From: Brevibacillus choshinensis
GTDB lineage: Bacteria; Bacillota; Bacilli; Brevibacillales; Brevibacillaceae
Direction: 5' to 3'
Length of the DNA stretch: 64,000 nucleotides
NCBI RefSeq assembly: GCF_001420695.1
Contig: NZ_LJJB01000007.1
Span: 1,696,184-1,760,183 of the forward strand
Both the position numbers and the translations under genes were made by a program. Positions 1 through 8,545 of the stretch are shown here, piece by piece; position 1 is the first letter of the stretch, and every line of letters begins with the position of its first letter. Below the pieces are notes generated by a model. It had not been told where the DNA came from. It saw nothing but the letters and a program-made list of their open reading frames with translations, and ran no database searches.

Positions 1-62
1 TAATGGATACAGACTACGCTAGGACACAGGGCGTTCCATCCTAAGAAAGATACATATGGTTT

Positions 63-662
63 TCAACACGATTTTGATTGTAGTACGGATTTCACCAATG
101 CTTTGCTGTAAAACTCTGCGATTTCCTTACTTGCTAATTGACCATCCGGTGAAAACCAATTGGCAATGGAATTGGTCGCACCCAGCATTAATAATCGCGT
201 TAACGTGGAGTTCTCCGTCTGGAACACGCCCTGTTCAATGCCTGATTCTATAATGTATTGAAAATATCGTTCATATTCCGCCCTTTGCTCCAATACTTTA
301 ATGCGGAATTCTTCGGATACCATGCTGGGACGATTAATGACATTAAACACCGCTTTTTCTTCTGTAATATTCAGAATGAGGGACTCAATTGCCAATTCAA
401 GTTTTTTGGAGACCGGATGCTCGCTGTCAATAATTTGCTTGATTTGTTCTATACATTTAGTAGCAATCATTTTGTGGCACTGGTAAAGCAAATCATCTTT
501 GCTGTTTACATAATAGTAAATGGCACCTTTCGTTAGGCGCATCTGATTTGCAATATCTTCTATTGTGGTTCCATGATATCCCTTTTCGTTAAAAAGTTGA
601 GCTGCCGTTCTAAGTATATTCATCTTCTTCTCAAGTGCCCGTTCTTCACGAAAAGAAGCCAT
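63..662 (-). CDS. TetR/AcrR family transcriptional regulator
   Basis: About 199 residues, the usual TetR length. An N-terminal helix-turn-helix is visible (residues about 15-60, with AAQLFNEKGYHGTTIEDIA and LTKGAIYYYVNSKDDLL), followed by an all-helical ligand-binding half without a recognisable ligand signature. The frame is open 15 codons further upstream, but the ATG at 662 is preferred because AAAGGAGG lies just ahead of it. It is divergent from the patA operon, and two TTCGAA-containing repeats lie between its start and that operon, so it probably autoregulates. The target is unknown; a role in polyamine or fatty acid metabolism is inference from neighbours only. Confidence 0.9.
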   Translation of the reverse strand: MASFREERALEKKMNILRTAAQLFNEKGYHGTTIEDIANQMRLTKGAIYYYVNSKDDLLYQCHKMIATKCIEQIKQIIDSEHPVSKKLELAIESLILNITEEKAVFNVINRPSMVSEEFRIKVLEQRAEYERYFQYIIESGIEQGVFQTENSTLTRLLMLGATNSIANWFSPDGQLASKEIAEFYSKALVKSVLQSKSC

Positions 663-717
663 ATCAAATCCTCCTTTATCATCTCTAGATGCCGACCTAT
701 CCATCAAGACTATTATA

Positions 718-746
718 GCATTCGAATTTTATATATTTCGAATTTT
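718..746. promoter_or_regulatory. Candidate TetR operator (TTCGAA repeats)
   Basis: Two copies of TTCGAATTTT start at 721 and 737, 16 bp apart, just upstream of the TetR start. Each contains the palindrome TTCGAA. Spacing and position suit an autoregulatory TetR operator. GCATTCGAAT (718-727) recurs exactly upstream of the pot promoter near 52432. Function is inferred. Confidence 0.45.
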
Positions 747-800
747 TTTGAACTAGATTCAACTAAACATTTTGGGTATGACGAATAAACAATCCACGTA

Positions 801-868
801 ATGTTTCTCATTTGCAAGAAATGTTTCTCAATGAAAAAATACATGTTCTCAACAATAAGAAACGCATT
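801..868 (+). promoter_or_regulatory. Candidate upstream activator sites for the patA sigma-54 promoter
   Basis: ATGTTTCTCA occurs at 801-810 and again at 821-830, exactly 20 bp apart (two helical turns). A shortened copy ATGTTCTCA begins at 843 and an inverted copy (AAGAAACGCAT) ends near 868. The cluster lies 80-150 bp upstream of the -24/-12 element, the normal position for binding of a sigma-54 activator. The most likely protein is the regulator at 3980-5797. Confidence 0.6.
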
Positions 869-944
869 TCGAGGCAAGGTGTCATTTATATTCTGAAACT
901 TGAGAAAATCAATTGGAAATAGCCGAAAAACCCCTCGTTTCCGG

Positions 945-961
945 TTGGCACCATCCTTGCA
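945..961 (+). promoter_or_regulatory. Sigma-54 (-24/-12) promoter of patA-patD
   Basis: TTGGCACCATCCTTGCA matches the sigma-54 consensus TGGCAC-N5-TTGC exactly, with the GG (947-948) and GC (959-960) dinucleotides 12 bp apart. Transcription would start near 972, about 35 bp before the patA start codon. Confidence 0.93.
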
Positions 962-1006
962 ATAATTCTATGTTGTCAAAACAACAAACAAAAAGGATGG
1001 ATACAA

Positions 1007-2371
1007 ATGGAACGCAAATCAAGAGAAGAATCCCTGCAATTAGCCGCGGAAGTGTTAGAGTTTATACAAAGCGAAACACTTTCAGTCGATCAAAAGAAGA
1101 AAATTGTATCGGATTCCGTTGATAATTTTAGCAACTATGTAACCAAAGCTATTTTGGCTCATCGTAAATCCGTTTCAAACGACTTTTCCGTTGTAGAGTG
1201 GGAGGATGAAGCTGCCGTTTTCCGTGACACGATGGGCGACGAGTACATCGATTGTCTTGGAGGCTATGGCGTCTATTTGCTCGGTCATCGCCATCCAAAG
1301 GTAGTTAAGGCTGTTGAGGCACAAATTAAAAGATATGCTCTCCATAGCCAAGAAATGGTTGATCCATTACGCGGTTACTTGTCTAAACTGGTTGCTTATA
1401 TTACACCGGGAGATTTACAGCACTCCTACCTGGTCAATTGCGGCACTGAAGCAAATGAAATGGCTTTAAAACTGGCACGCCTTGCAACAGGGAAAAAGTA
1501 TTTCATCTCTACAGAAAAAGGCTTCCACGGCAAAACGTTGGGTTCCCTATCAGCTTCGGGTAAAGGTACCTTCCGTGAACCGTATTTGCCGCTTGTGCCT
1601 GGATTCCAGCATGTACCTTTTGGAGATGCAGATGCAGTCGAGCAAGCTATTCGTATCCTCATCAATACTGGGGAAACTGTGGCAGGGGTTATCGTCGAAC
1701 CGATCCAAGGTGAGGGTGGAGTCAACATTCCACCAGATGACTATTTGCCTCGTCTGCGCGAAATTTGCGATAAGTACGAATGCCTGTTGATTGTCGATGA
1801 AGTCCAGACGGGAATGGGTCGTACCGGAACGATGTTTGGTGTAGATCACTGGGATGTGGTTCCTGATATCATGACCTTGGGCAAAGCATTTGGTGGTGGC
1901 GTAATGCCAATCGCAGCAATGGTTGCAAAGAAAAAGTGGTGGGGGAAAATGGAAGAAAATCCATTCCTGCTCGGTTCGTCAACATTCGGAGGAAATCCGC
2001 TGTGCTGCGCTGGAGCTATTGCTGGGATTCACACGATCCTGGAAGACAATATTCCCCAAATGGCGAAAGAAAAAGGCGATTATATCATGAAACAGTTGTC
2101 TGAGATTCAGAGTCGTCATTCGGATATTTTTGTCAATGTGCGTGGAAAAGGTCTCTTGATCGGAATGGAATTTGCTGATAACAGTCTCGGTTATACATTG
2201 GCAAAACGATTATTTGGTAAAAAGATCTTAGTTGGCGGTACGTTAAATAACGCTACGGTAATTCGTCTTGAGCCACCTGCAATCATTTCTTACGAACAAA
2301 TTGATTATGTACTCGCTTGCATCGAAGAAGGCATTGCTCAACTTTCCAAGGAAACGAAAGTACTACGCTAA
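1007..2371 (+). CDS. patA: Putrescine aminotransferase (class III, PLP-dependent)
   Basis: 454 residues. A class-III aminotransferase that would transfer an amino group from putrescine (or a related diamine) to 2-oxoglutarate, giving 4-aminobutanal. Visible: the substrate-side segment YIDCLGGYGVYLLGHRHP (about 80-97), NCGTEANEMALKLAR (PLP phosphate site), DEVQTGMGRTG (264-274, the Asp that contacts the pyridine nitrogen), and the Schiff-base Lys in TLGKAFGGG (about 293). The long N-terminal extension, the HSQEMVDPLR segment and the C-terminal GTLNNATVIRLEPP strongly recall E. coli PatA/YgjG. The start has AAAAAGGATGG upstream and is the first ATG behind a sigma-54 promoter. An aldehyde dehydrogenase begins 13 bp after the stop, completing the two-step route to 4-aminobutyrate. 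Confidence 0.88.
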   Translation: MERKSREESLQLAAEVLEFIQSETLSVDQKKKIVSDSVDNFSNYVTKAILAHRKSVSNDFSVVEWEDEAAVFRDTMGDEYIDCLGGYGVYLLGHRHPKVVKAVEAQIKRYALHSQEMVDPLRGYLSKLVAYITPGDLQHSYLVNCGTEANEMALKLARLATGKKYFISTEKGFHGKTLGSLSASGKGTFREPYLPLVPGFQHVPFGDADAVEQAIRILINTGETVAGVIVEPIQGEGGVNIPPDDYLPRLREICDKYECLLIVDEVQTGMGRTGTMFGVDHWDVVPDIMTLGKAFGGGVMPIAAMVAKKKWWGKMEENPFLLGSSTFGGNPLCCAGAIAGIHTILEDNIPQMAKEKGDYIMKQLSEIQSRHSDIFVNVRGKGLLIGMEFADNSLGYTLAKRLFGKKILVGGTLNNATVIRLEPPAIISYEQIDYVLACIEEGIAQLSKETKVLR

Positions 2372-2384
2372 GGAGAAATGATAC

Positions 2385-3863
2385 ATGAGCATGCAGATCA
2401 AGCAGATGTACATTGATGGAGAATGGGTATATTCTCAATCGCAAGAAACCTTTCCAGTTCTGAATCCAGCAACAAGTGAGACGATTGCCATCGTAACCAA
2501 AGGCGGAAGAGCAGATGCGCAAAGAGCAATCAAGGCTGCTAGACGTGCGTTTGATGAATCGGGATGGGCTGAGACGCATGCTCGTGAGCGGGCAGCATTC
2601 CTGAATCGTGTCGCTGATTTGATCGAGCAAAGAGCAGAAGAATTCGCGAAAATGGACACACAAAATAACGGGAAGCCACTAAGAGAATCCACCAACGATG
2701 TTTCAGATGCTGTGGACCAGTTCCGTTATTACGCAGGCCTGTGCACAAAACCCCAAGGTCAAACGTATGACGTGCCCGACGATATTCAAGCGCTTGTTGT
2801 ACGAGAACCTATTGGGGTAGTGGGGGCAATTACTTGCTGGAATTACCCGCTCGTTATGAATGCACAGAAGATCGCACCCGCTCTGGCAGCAGGGAACACA
2901 ATCGTGATTAAACCGGCTGATCTAACCCCACTCACGACGATTATGCTATTCGAATGTTTGGAACAAGCCGGTTTGCCCGCTGGAGTCGCCAATTTGGTGA
3001 CTGGACCTGGAAGTGAGGTCGGCGACGAGATATCCAAAAATGAGCTGGTCGACAAGGTTGCCTTCACTGGAGGAACCGAGACAGGCATTACGATTATGAA
3101 AAACGCTGCAGATACCGTGAAAAAGCTTTCGCTCGAGCTGGGTGGAAAGTCCCCGAATATTGTATTTGCTGACGCTGATTTTGAGACTGCTGTGGATTAT
3201 GCCTTGTTTGCTATTTTCGCAAATCAAGGGGAAGTTTGTTCAGCCGGATCACGATTAATCCTCGAAGAGAGTGTATACAATCGTTTCCTAGACCGACTTG
3301 TCGAGCGTGCGAAAAAAATCGTGATTGGCAATGGAATGGACGAACAAACTGAGATGGGACCACTGATTTCTGAATCTCACATGAATCGCGTATTGTCTTA
3401 TATTCAGCTTGGACTGGATGAAGGGGCAAAGCTCTTGTGCGGTGGTAATCGCTTACTAGACAATGGATTGAACAACGGATTTTTCGTAGAACCAACTATT
3501 TTGGAGGCAACAGATTCTTCATGGAGAGTAGTTCAGGAAGAGATTTTTGGACCGGTCTTGGTGGTCCAAAAGTTTTCGACGGAAGAAGAAGCGATCCGCT
3601 TAGCAAATGGTACGAGGTTTGGCTTAGCGGGAGGGGTCTTTACGAATGATGGAGCCAAAGCGCAAAGAGTAATCCGCAAGCTGAGAGCAGGTATTACATG
3701 GATTAACACGTATCACCCTACCTTTAACGAAGCCCCCTGGGGTGGCTACAAACAAAGCGGTATCGGCCGTGAGCTAGGCACATTCGGATATGAGGCATAC
3801 ACAGAAGTAAAACAGATTAACATCAACTTACAGGTCAAGCCAAGCGGATGGTTTCGTAACTAA
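2385..3863 (+). CDS. patD: Aldehyde dehydrogenase, probably 4-aminobutanal dehydrogenase
   Basis: 492 residues, full-length NAD(P)-dependent aldehyde dehydrogenase of the betaine/aminobutyraldehyde branch. Visible: the Rossmann part with WNYPLVMNAQKIAPALAAGNT, the general-base Glu in LELGGKSPNIVF (about 250), the nucleophile Cys in NQGEVCSAGSRL (about 286), the EEIFGPVLVVQKF segment, and the C-terminal PWGGYKQSGIGRELG. The ribosome site is AAGGAGAAATG just after patA. As the second gene of the patA operon it most likely oxidises the 4-aminobutanal released by PatA. A fragment of a close paralogue survives at 48256-48378. Confidence 0.85.
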   Translation: MSMQIKQMYIDGEWVYSQSQETFPVLNPATSETIAIVTKGGRADAQRAIKAARRAFDESGWAETHARERAAFLNRVADLIEQRAEEFAKMDTQNNGKPLRESTNDVSDAVDQFRYYAGLCTKPQGQTYDVPDDIQALVVREPIGVVGAITCWNYPLVMNAQKIAPALAAGNTIVIKPADLTPLTTIMLFECLEQAGLPAGVANLVTGPGSEVGDEISKNELVDKVAFTGGTETGITIMKNAADTVKKLSLELGGKSPNIVFADADFETAVDYALFAIFANQGEVCSAGSRLILEESVYNRFLDRLVERAKKIVIGNGMDEQTEMGPLISESHMNRVLSYIQLGLDEGAKLLCGGNRLLDNGLNNGFFVEPTILEATDSSWRVVQEEIFGPVLVVQKFSTEEEAIRLANGTRFGLAGGVFTNDGAKAQRVIRKLRAGITWINTYHPTFNEAPWGGYKQSGIGRELGTFGYEAYTEVKQININLQVKPSGWFRN

Positions 3864-3887
3864 CTAAACCAAATCTAACGAACAGCG

Positions 3888-3918
3888 AAAAGAGGTGCTT
3901 ATAAGGCACCTCTTTTTT
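3888..3918 (+). terminator. Rho-independent terminator, probably bidirectional
   Basis: An 11-bp stem, AAAAGAGGTGC paired with GCACCTCTTTT, with a 7-nt loop and T-run on the plus strand; the A-run on the other side makes it usable for the convergent minus-strand regulator too. It closes the patA-patD operon. Confidence 0.88.
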
Positions 3919-3979
3919 GTTATCTCGGAAAGTATAGGAACTCTTACTTGCCTCCAACACAGTAACAATTCCTTTCTTA

Positions 3980-5797
3980 CTAGCTTTTCTCATCAGTGAG
4001 AAGCTGGTAAGCCTCTATTTTCCGATATAATGTCGCGAGTCCGATATCTAACCTGGATGCAATGATCCGCTTTGCCTCTAGACCATGCCCGTACTTTTTT
4101 AACATCTCTATCAAAATCTGCTTTTCATGCTCTTGCATCATGTCTTTTAGTGAATGCTGGTCCAGTCCTATTTGTAAGGGAGGGAGTGGCGAACTCGCAT
4201 TTCTAATGCGAGGAGGGATACTCTCGATGTCAATCAATGACGAGGTGGTCATGTTGACCGCGTATTCGATAGCATTCTCCAGTTCGCGCACATTACCAGG
4301 CCAGTGATAGTTAATGAACACCTGTTTTACTTCTGGTGAAAAGTCTAGTGGACTGTGCACAGACATCTGACTGTACTTGGATAGAAAATAAACCATCAGC
4401 AGAGGAATGTCATCTGCGCGTTCAGAGAGGGGCGGCATGTGCAGTGGAATCACATTTAACCGGAAAAATAAGTCCTCGCGAAATTCTTTTGTTCGAACCA
4501 TTTCCTCCAAATCTTTGTTGGTGGCGGAGATTACCCGGATGTTAACGTTGATCAGCCGGTTTGAGCCCACACGTTCTACTTGTTTCGATTGCAAGACGTG
4601 GAGCAGCTTTACTTGAAGATGCAGAGGCAGGTCACCAATCTCATCTAAAAAGATCGTTCCGCCATCTGCCAATTCGAATTTCCCTGCTTTGCCTTCCCGT
4701 CGGGCTCCAGTAAAGGCTCCGCTAGCATAACCGAACAATTCACTTTCTAATAGAGTCTCAGGTATCGCTCCACAGTTGACGATGATAAACGGACCCGACC
4801 GTCGATTGCTTGCCGAATGTATAGCTGCAGCCATCATACCTTTTCCTGTCCCGCTCTGGCCAGTAATGAGGATGTTGGATGTGCCACTAGCGACTTGTTC
4901 TGCTTGTTTTTTGACGAGAGATAGCCCGCGACTTTTACCGTAAATTTCCGGAAAATACAAATCCTTTGGCTCACTAGTCAGTTCATACGCAAGTCGTCGT
5001 GCATCTGCCATTCTGCGAAAAGTCGCTACAACCCCTACGACTTCCGCGTTGATAGTGATGGGGCGTGCGGTTACGATTAAATGCATGTCATGCTGTTCAC
5101 ATTGGTAATGCTCTTCCTGTTCAATGTACCCTTTACCCGACTGGATCACTTCTAGCATTGGAGATTGTGGCCAAATTTTTTCAATAGGCATGTTGATCAA
5201 CTCGTCTTTATCCTTTTGGACGAGCTGTTGTGCGGTTTGATTACAGTTTGTGATGATCCCATTTTCATCGATGGCAATAATCCCTTCATGGATCGAGCCG
5301 ATTAAGACCTCTAGTTTTTGAGTCGTTTTGATCCAGTTATTGAGAGCGGCTTGTTCTGCAATTTTGCTCGTCAATAATTCAGACATTCTTTGGAGATAGG
5401 GGAGCAAGACCAGTTTGTTACTCACTAGTGATTGATGCTGTTTCGCGTCAAAAGCAATTAATCCAATGACGCCAATGACGGAACCATTGTAATGGATCGG
5501 AGCGCATATCTCTGCCCATTCATCTGCCAAGCCAATGAGCACAGAAGGGTCGTAGGAGGGGTCGTTGCGAGCATCCTCCACAAAATAAGGCTGGTTTGTG
5601 CGGATCACACGTCCGTACAAGTAGCCTGCCTCGACTTTACCTTCCTCTTCCTTCATGTTGATCATGTCCTTGTATTTTCCCGTTCCGGCGATGATGGTCA
5701 TCTCATCATCCACGATCTCCGTTTCGATTTGAAGTACAGCTGAAATAGCTTCAGCGACCTGTTGGACAGTTTGTTGAATATCTTTTAATAGACTCAT
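3980..5797 (-). CDS. Sigma-54-dependent enhancer-binding regulator EBP1 (GAF-PAS-AAA+-Fis)
   Basis: 605 residues. A GAF-like sensor (about 15-145), a PAS domain (about 160-265), an AAA+ ATPase with Walker A GQSGTGKG (313-320), the sigma-54-contacting loop GAFTGA, Walker B TIFLDEIG, the NVRVISATN/REDLFFRLNV segments, and a C-terminal Fis-type helix-turn-helix (SRLDIGLATLYRKIEAY). AAGGAGG precedes the start. It is convergent with patA-patD and is the closest candidate for activating that operon. A decayed paralogue lies beside the pot operon (52494-53644). The ligand sensed is not visible; a polyamine is inferred from context. Confidence 0.9.
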   Translation of the reverse strand: MSLLKDIQQTVQQVAEAISAVLQIETEIVDDEMTIIAGTGKYKDMINMKEEEGKVEAGYLYGRVIRTNQPYFVEDARNDPSYDPSVLIGLADEWAEICAPIHYNGSVIGVIGLIAFDAKQHQSLVSNKLVLLPYLQRMSELLTSKIAEQAALNNWIKTTQKLEVLIGSIHEGIIAIDENGIITNCNQTAQQLVQKDKDELINMPIEKIWPQSPMLEVIQSGKGYIEQEEHYQCEQHDMHLIVTARPITINAEVVGVVATFRRMADARRLAYELTSEPKDLYFPEIYGKSRGLSLVKKQAEQVASGTSNILITGQSGTGKGMMAAAIHSASNRRSGPFIIVNCGAIPETLLESELFGYASGAFTGARREGKAGKFELADGGTIFLDEIGDLPLHLQVKLLHVLQSKQVERVGSNRLINVNIRVISATNKDLEEMVRTKEFREDLFFRLNVIPLHMPPLSERADDIPLLMVYFLSKYSQMSVHSPLDFSPEVKQVFINYHWPGNVRELENAIEYAVNMTTSSLIDIESIPPRIRNASSPLPPLQIGLDQHSLKDMMQEHEKQILIEMLKKYGHGLEAKRIIASRLDIGLATLYRKIEAYQLLTDEKS

Positions 5798-5843
5798 TCG
5801 TACACCTCCTTATGCCGCTCATGTAACCATAAATCTGCACGTG

Positions 5844-7076
5844 CTATTGTTTCACACGCGCCATGTACATTTGCATGTGGAATTTTTCGTTCATTACATG
5901 ATAATCAAAGAAAATTCCTGGTTCTGTACAGTAACCGAGATATTCGTTTTGCGTTATTTCAAATCCATTGACTGATAGATTTTCTTCTAGATATTTTGGA
6001 TATAAAATATGTTCGTGAGAATTTGGATATAAGGCTGTAATATTTTTCAAGGATTTGGCAGAGCTGTCATAGTAGGAGTACCCGCCGACAATTGTTGAAC
6101 TGCTATGGAAATAGTTGTTTAGAACATGGATGGGAAACTGCGGATTGAGCAACGAAAAATCATTTGCAGTAAAACTATCTACAAAAACATCGATGCAATG
6201 CGGTTTAAGTGGCAGATTTAGATCAGAATTCAAAATATAAAGGACGTTCAGCTTCGAGTTCATACGCTCAATTCTTTTTTTAAGCTTTTTGAGCATAGCT
6301 AGTGAATAGCCGCTGAATACATAGTACGCACTAGTTTCAAGCAGATCAATATATTTGGGAAGTGACACAACAGCATCCACGTTTGTTTCAACAATTAATT
6401 TGTTCTTCAAGTCTGCATTTTGTAGAACTTTTTGCAGCCATAAATTACTTTTTTCAAATAAGTTAATCATACTGGGATTGAGCTCTTGAATCGTTTCTTT
6501 ATCGTAAAAATAAGACGGATAAGGAGAGGTCTCGTACAAGTTCGAGGTAATGATAATGCCTTCCTCGATAGCTGCATGGTATCCACAATTGCAAGTTAAG
6601 CTCCCCGTATGAATGTAGCCTTCTTTAATCGTCACATTTTTCATTTCAAGTGGAACGTGGCACTTCGGACAGTAAAACAGATGTACAAAGGAGAATGGGA
6701 TTCCTGTAAAATTCATTTCACTTGATGAGGGAGAGCTGCTTTGAACAGCTTTTTCAATTGATAGGATAGCATTTGAAATATCGTCTTTTTCCTTGATCAG
6801 CTGGTTCTTTTTATCGATTAGCAAGTTGTTGTAGTAATCGATATCCTCATGGTCCGAGAAGTTTGTGACACGCCGATACGACAGAACATGATGTATCTCT
6901 TGCAGTGAGAAATGAAATTTTTTAAGCTCAGTAATAAAAGCCATGTCATCCAGACACAATTGATTCATTTGATAATGGATGTTTTTTTTGTCTGGTATTA
7001 GTAATCCCAGTTCAATGTAATAACGAACAGTATCAGTCGTAACATGAAAAAGCTTTGCAAATGTACCAATTTTCAT
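5844..7076 (-). CDS. MerR-like regulator with zinc-ribbon and methyltransferase-like C-terminal domain
   Basis: 410 residues, far longer than a typical MerR protein (about 130). The N-terminus is a MerR winged helix (MKIGTFAKLFHVTTDTVRYYIELGLL), followed by a coiled coil (about 80-115). Residues about 134-180 hold a Cys pair (CPKCHVPLE) and a second pair (CNCGYHAAIEEGIII) that look like the zinc ribbon found at the N-terminus of RlmA-type rRNA methyltransferases. The remaining 230 residues have a spacing suggestive of a Rossmann methyltransferase fold, but the glycine-rich SAM loop is not obvious, so it may be a catalytically dead sensor. It is divergent from the 7246-11834 operon, whose promoter has MerR-type geometry. 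The ligand is unknown. Confidence 0.75.
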   Translation of the reverse strand: MKIGTFAKLFHVTTDTVRYYIELGLLIPDKKNIHYQMNQLCLDDMAFITELKKFHFSLQEIHHVLSYRRVTNFSDHEDIDYYNNLLIDKKNQLIKEKDDISNAILSIEKAVQSSSPSSSEMNFTGIPFSFVHLFYCPKCHVPLEMKNVTIKEGYIHTGSLTCNCGYHAAIEEGIIITSNLYETSPYPSYFYDKETIQELNPSMINLFEKSNLWLQKVLQNADLKNKLIVETNVDAVVSLPKYIDLLETSAYYVFSGYSLAMLKKLKKRIERMNSKLNVLYILNSDLNLPLKPHCIDVFVDSFTANDFSLLNPQFPIHVLNNYFHSSSTIVGGYSYYDSSAKSLKNITALYPNSHEHILYPKYLEENLSVNGFEITQNEYLGYCTEPGIFFDYHVMNEKFHMQMYMARVKQ

Positions 7077-7102
7077 AGATGACCCCCGATGAAAAAAGAA
7101 GT

Positions 7103-7113
7103 GGAGTTACTCC
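7103..7113. promoter_or_regulatory. Palindrome GGAGTTACTCC, second MerR-like site
   Basis: A perfect 11-bp palindrome (centre included) 27 bp upstream of the minus-strand regulator start. It shares the GGAG...CTCCATTT pattern with the dyad inside the promoter at 7153-7164, so both are probably bound by the same regulator, this one serving autoregulation. Confidence 0.5.
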
Positions 7114-7145
7114 ATTTTTTTTATGAAAACGTACTCAAATGGCTA

Positions 7146-7176
7146 TTGACTGGGAGAACGCTCCATTTCATATCAT
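7146..7176 (+). promoter_or_regulatory. MerR-type promoter with 19-bp spacer
   Basis: -35 TTGACT (7146-7151) and -10 TATCAT (7171-7176) are separated by 19 bp rather than 17, with the dyad GGAGAACGCTCC (7153-7164) in the spacer. This over-long spacer with a central dyad is the hallmark of promoters that MerR-family activators distort into an active form. It would drive the operon starting at 7246. Confidence 0.75.
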
Positions 7177-7245
7177 GAACCTAATAAGTGCGAATATTCT
7201 TGACGGTAGTGTAACATACCTGTCACCAAAGGAGAAGAACAGCCT

Positions 7246-8532
7246 ATGGTTATGATGGATCGAATGGATACCCTCTCACTGTGGACAGCTACTGCAAACA
7301 GCTATGAAAAAGGAAAGCCACTAGAAGGAAATGAAGAGGCGGATGTTGTCATTATTGGCGCTGGTTTCACAGGCCTTTCTTCTGCTTATCATTTACAGAA
7401 ATTAGGTAAGAATGTCATTGTCCTGGAGCAAGAAACGATTGGATATGGCGCCAGCGGTCGTAACGGCGGGATGGTATTGCCAGGGTATAAGCCTACGATG
7501 CAGGAGCTAGCAAAAAAGTATGGTCCCGACGAGGCTAGACAGCTTAACGATCTCTCGTTGTTTAGTATCGATCTGGTAAAAAAAATGATAGACGAGCATC
7601 AAATTAAATGTGACTTTAGAAAGACAGGTCACATCGTGGCAGCCTACAAAGCCAAGCACTTTGAAGGATTGAAACTTGAAAGCGAATACTTGAACAAGAA
7701 TTTCGGGTACGAATCAAGCGTACTTGACCGAAGTCAATTGCATCAAGAGATCGATTCTCCACTTTATCATGGTTGCCTAGTCGACAATTCGAGTTACTCG
7801 TTCCAGCCTCTGAATTATGCAATTGGTTTGGGAGAAGCAGCTAAAACTATCGGTGCAAGAATCTTTGAACATACTGCAGCGCTATCTATTGAGTATGGTC
7901 AAAACAGTGTGAAAGTGGTAACAGAAAAAGGTGCAGTTACTGCCAAAGATATTATTGTGGCTACTGATGGTTACTCTGGGAAAATCATGAATGAACTAAA
8001 TAAAGGCGTTTTGCCCATTTCCGCACGAATCATTGCTACTGAACAGCTTCCAGAATCATTGTTGAATACAGTCATTCCTAAGGATCGCATGGTTTTTGAT
8101 ACAAGTAGCTTCCTTTACTATTTCCGTCGTACTCCAGATAATCGAATCGTATTTGGCGGTGGCGATATTCGCCCAAACCTAGGTGATGGCGTGTATCAAA
8201 AAGTTTACGATGCGATGATTAACGTGATGCCGAAATTGGCAGGTAGCAATATTGAATACCGTTGGGGAGGATTTATCGGGGTTACCATTGATACATTTCC
8301 GGTTATCGGCCGCACCAAAGAAGGCGCATATTTTGCAACCGGTTACACCGGACATGGCGCTTCTCTCTCGACATTGTTCGGTATGTTATTGGCACAATTG
8401 ATCGTTACGGGAAGTGCAGGGGGATATCGATTTGAAAAGCAACCACTCAAAGCATTTCCTTTCTATAATCAGAAGACGATGCTGGTAAATTTAGCGCATA
8501 TCGGCTTCAAACTGATTGATTTTATTGCGTAA
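7246..8532 (+). CDS. FAD-dependent amine oxidoreductase, PuuB-like (DAO family)
   Basis: 428 residues. An N-terminal dinucleotide-binding motif VVIIGAGFTGLSSAYHL (about 34-50), GYGASGRNGGM (the family's FAD-contacting segment), and the C-terminal RWGGFIGVTIDTFPVIG and ATGYTGHGASLS. The overall pattern resembles E. coli gamma-glutamylputrescine oxidase PuuB, which releases an aldehyde, ammonia and H2O2. No glutamate-putrescine ligase gene is nearby, so the substrate may be a free amine. AAAGGAG stands 11 nt before the ATG. First gene of an operon with an aldehyde dehydrogenase (13 bp gap), a MATE exporter and a cupin. Confidence 0.8.
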   Translation: MVMMDRMDTLSLWTATANSYEKGKPLEGNEEADVVIIGAGFTGLSSAYHLQKLGKNVIVLEQETIGYGASGRNGGMVLPGYKPTMQELAKKYGPDEARQLNDLSLFSIDLVKKMIDEHQIKCDFRKTGHIVAAYKAKHFEGLKLESEYLNKNFGYESSVLDRSQLHQEIDSPLYHGCLVDNSSYSFQPLNYAIGLGEAAKTIGARIFEHTAALSIEYGQNSVKVVTEKGAVTAKDIIVATDGYSGKIMNELNKGVLPISARIIATEQLPESLLNTVIPKDRMVFDTSSFLYYFRRTPDNRIVFGGGDIRPNLGDGVYQKVYDAMINVMPKLAGSNIEYRWGGFIGVTIDTFPVIGRTKEGAYFATGYTGHGASLSTLFGMLLAQLIVTGSAGGYRFEKQPLKAFPFYNQKTMLVNLAHIGFKLIDFIA

Positions 8533-8545
8533 AGGAGATCGATTT

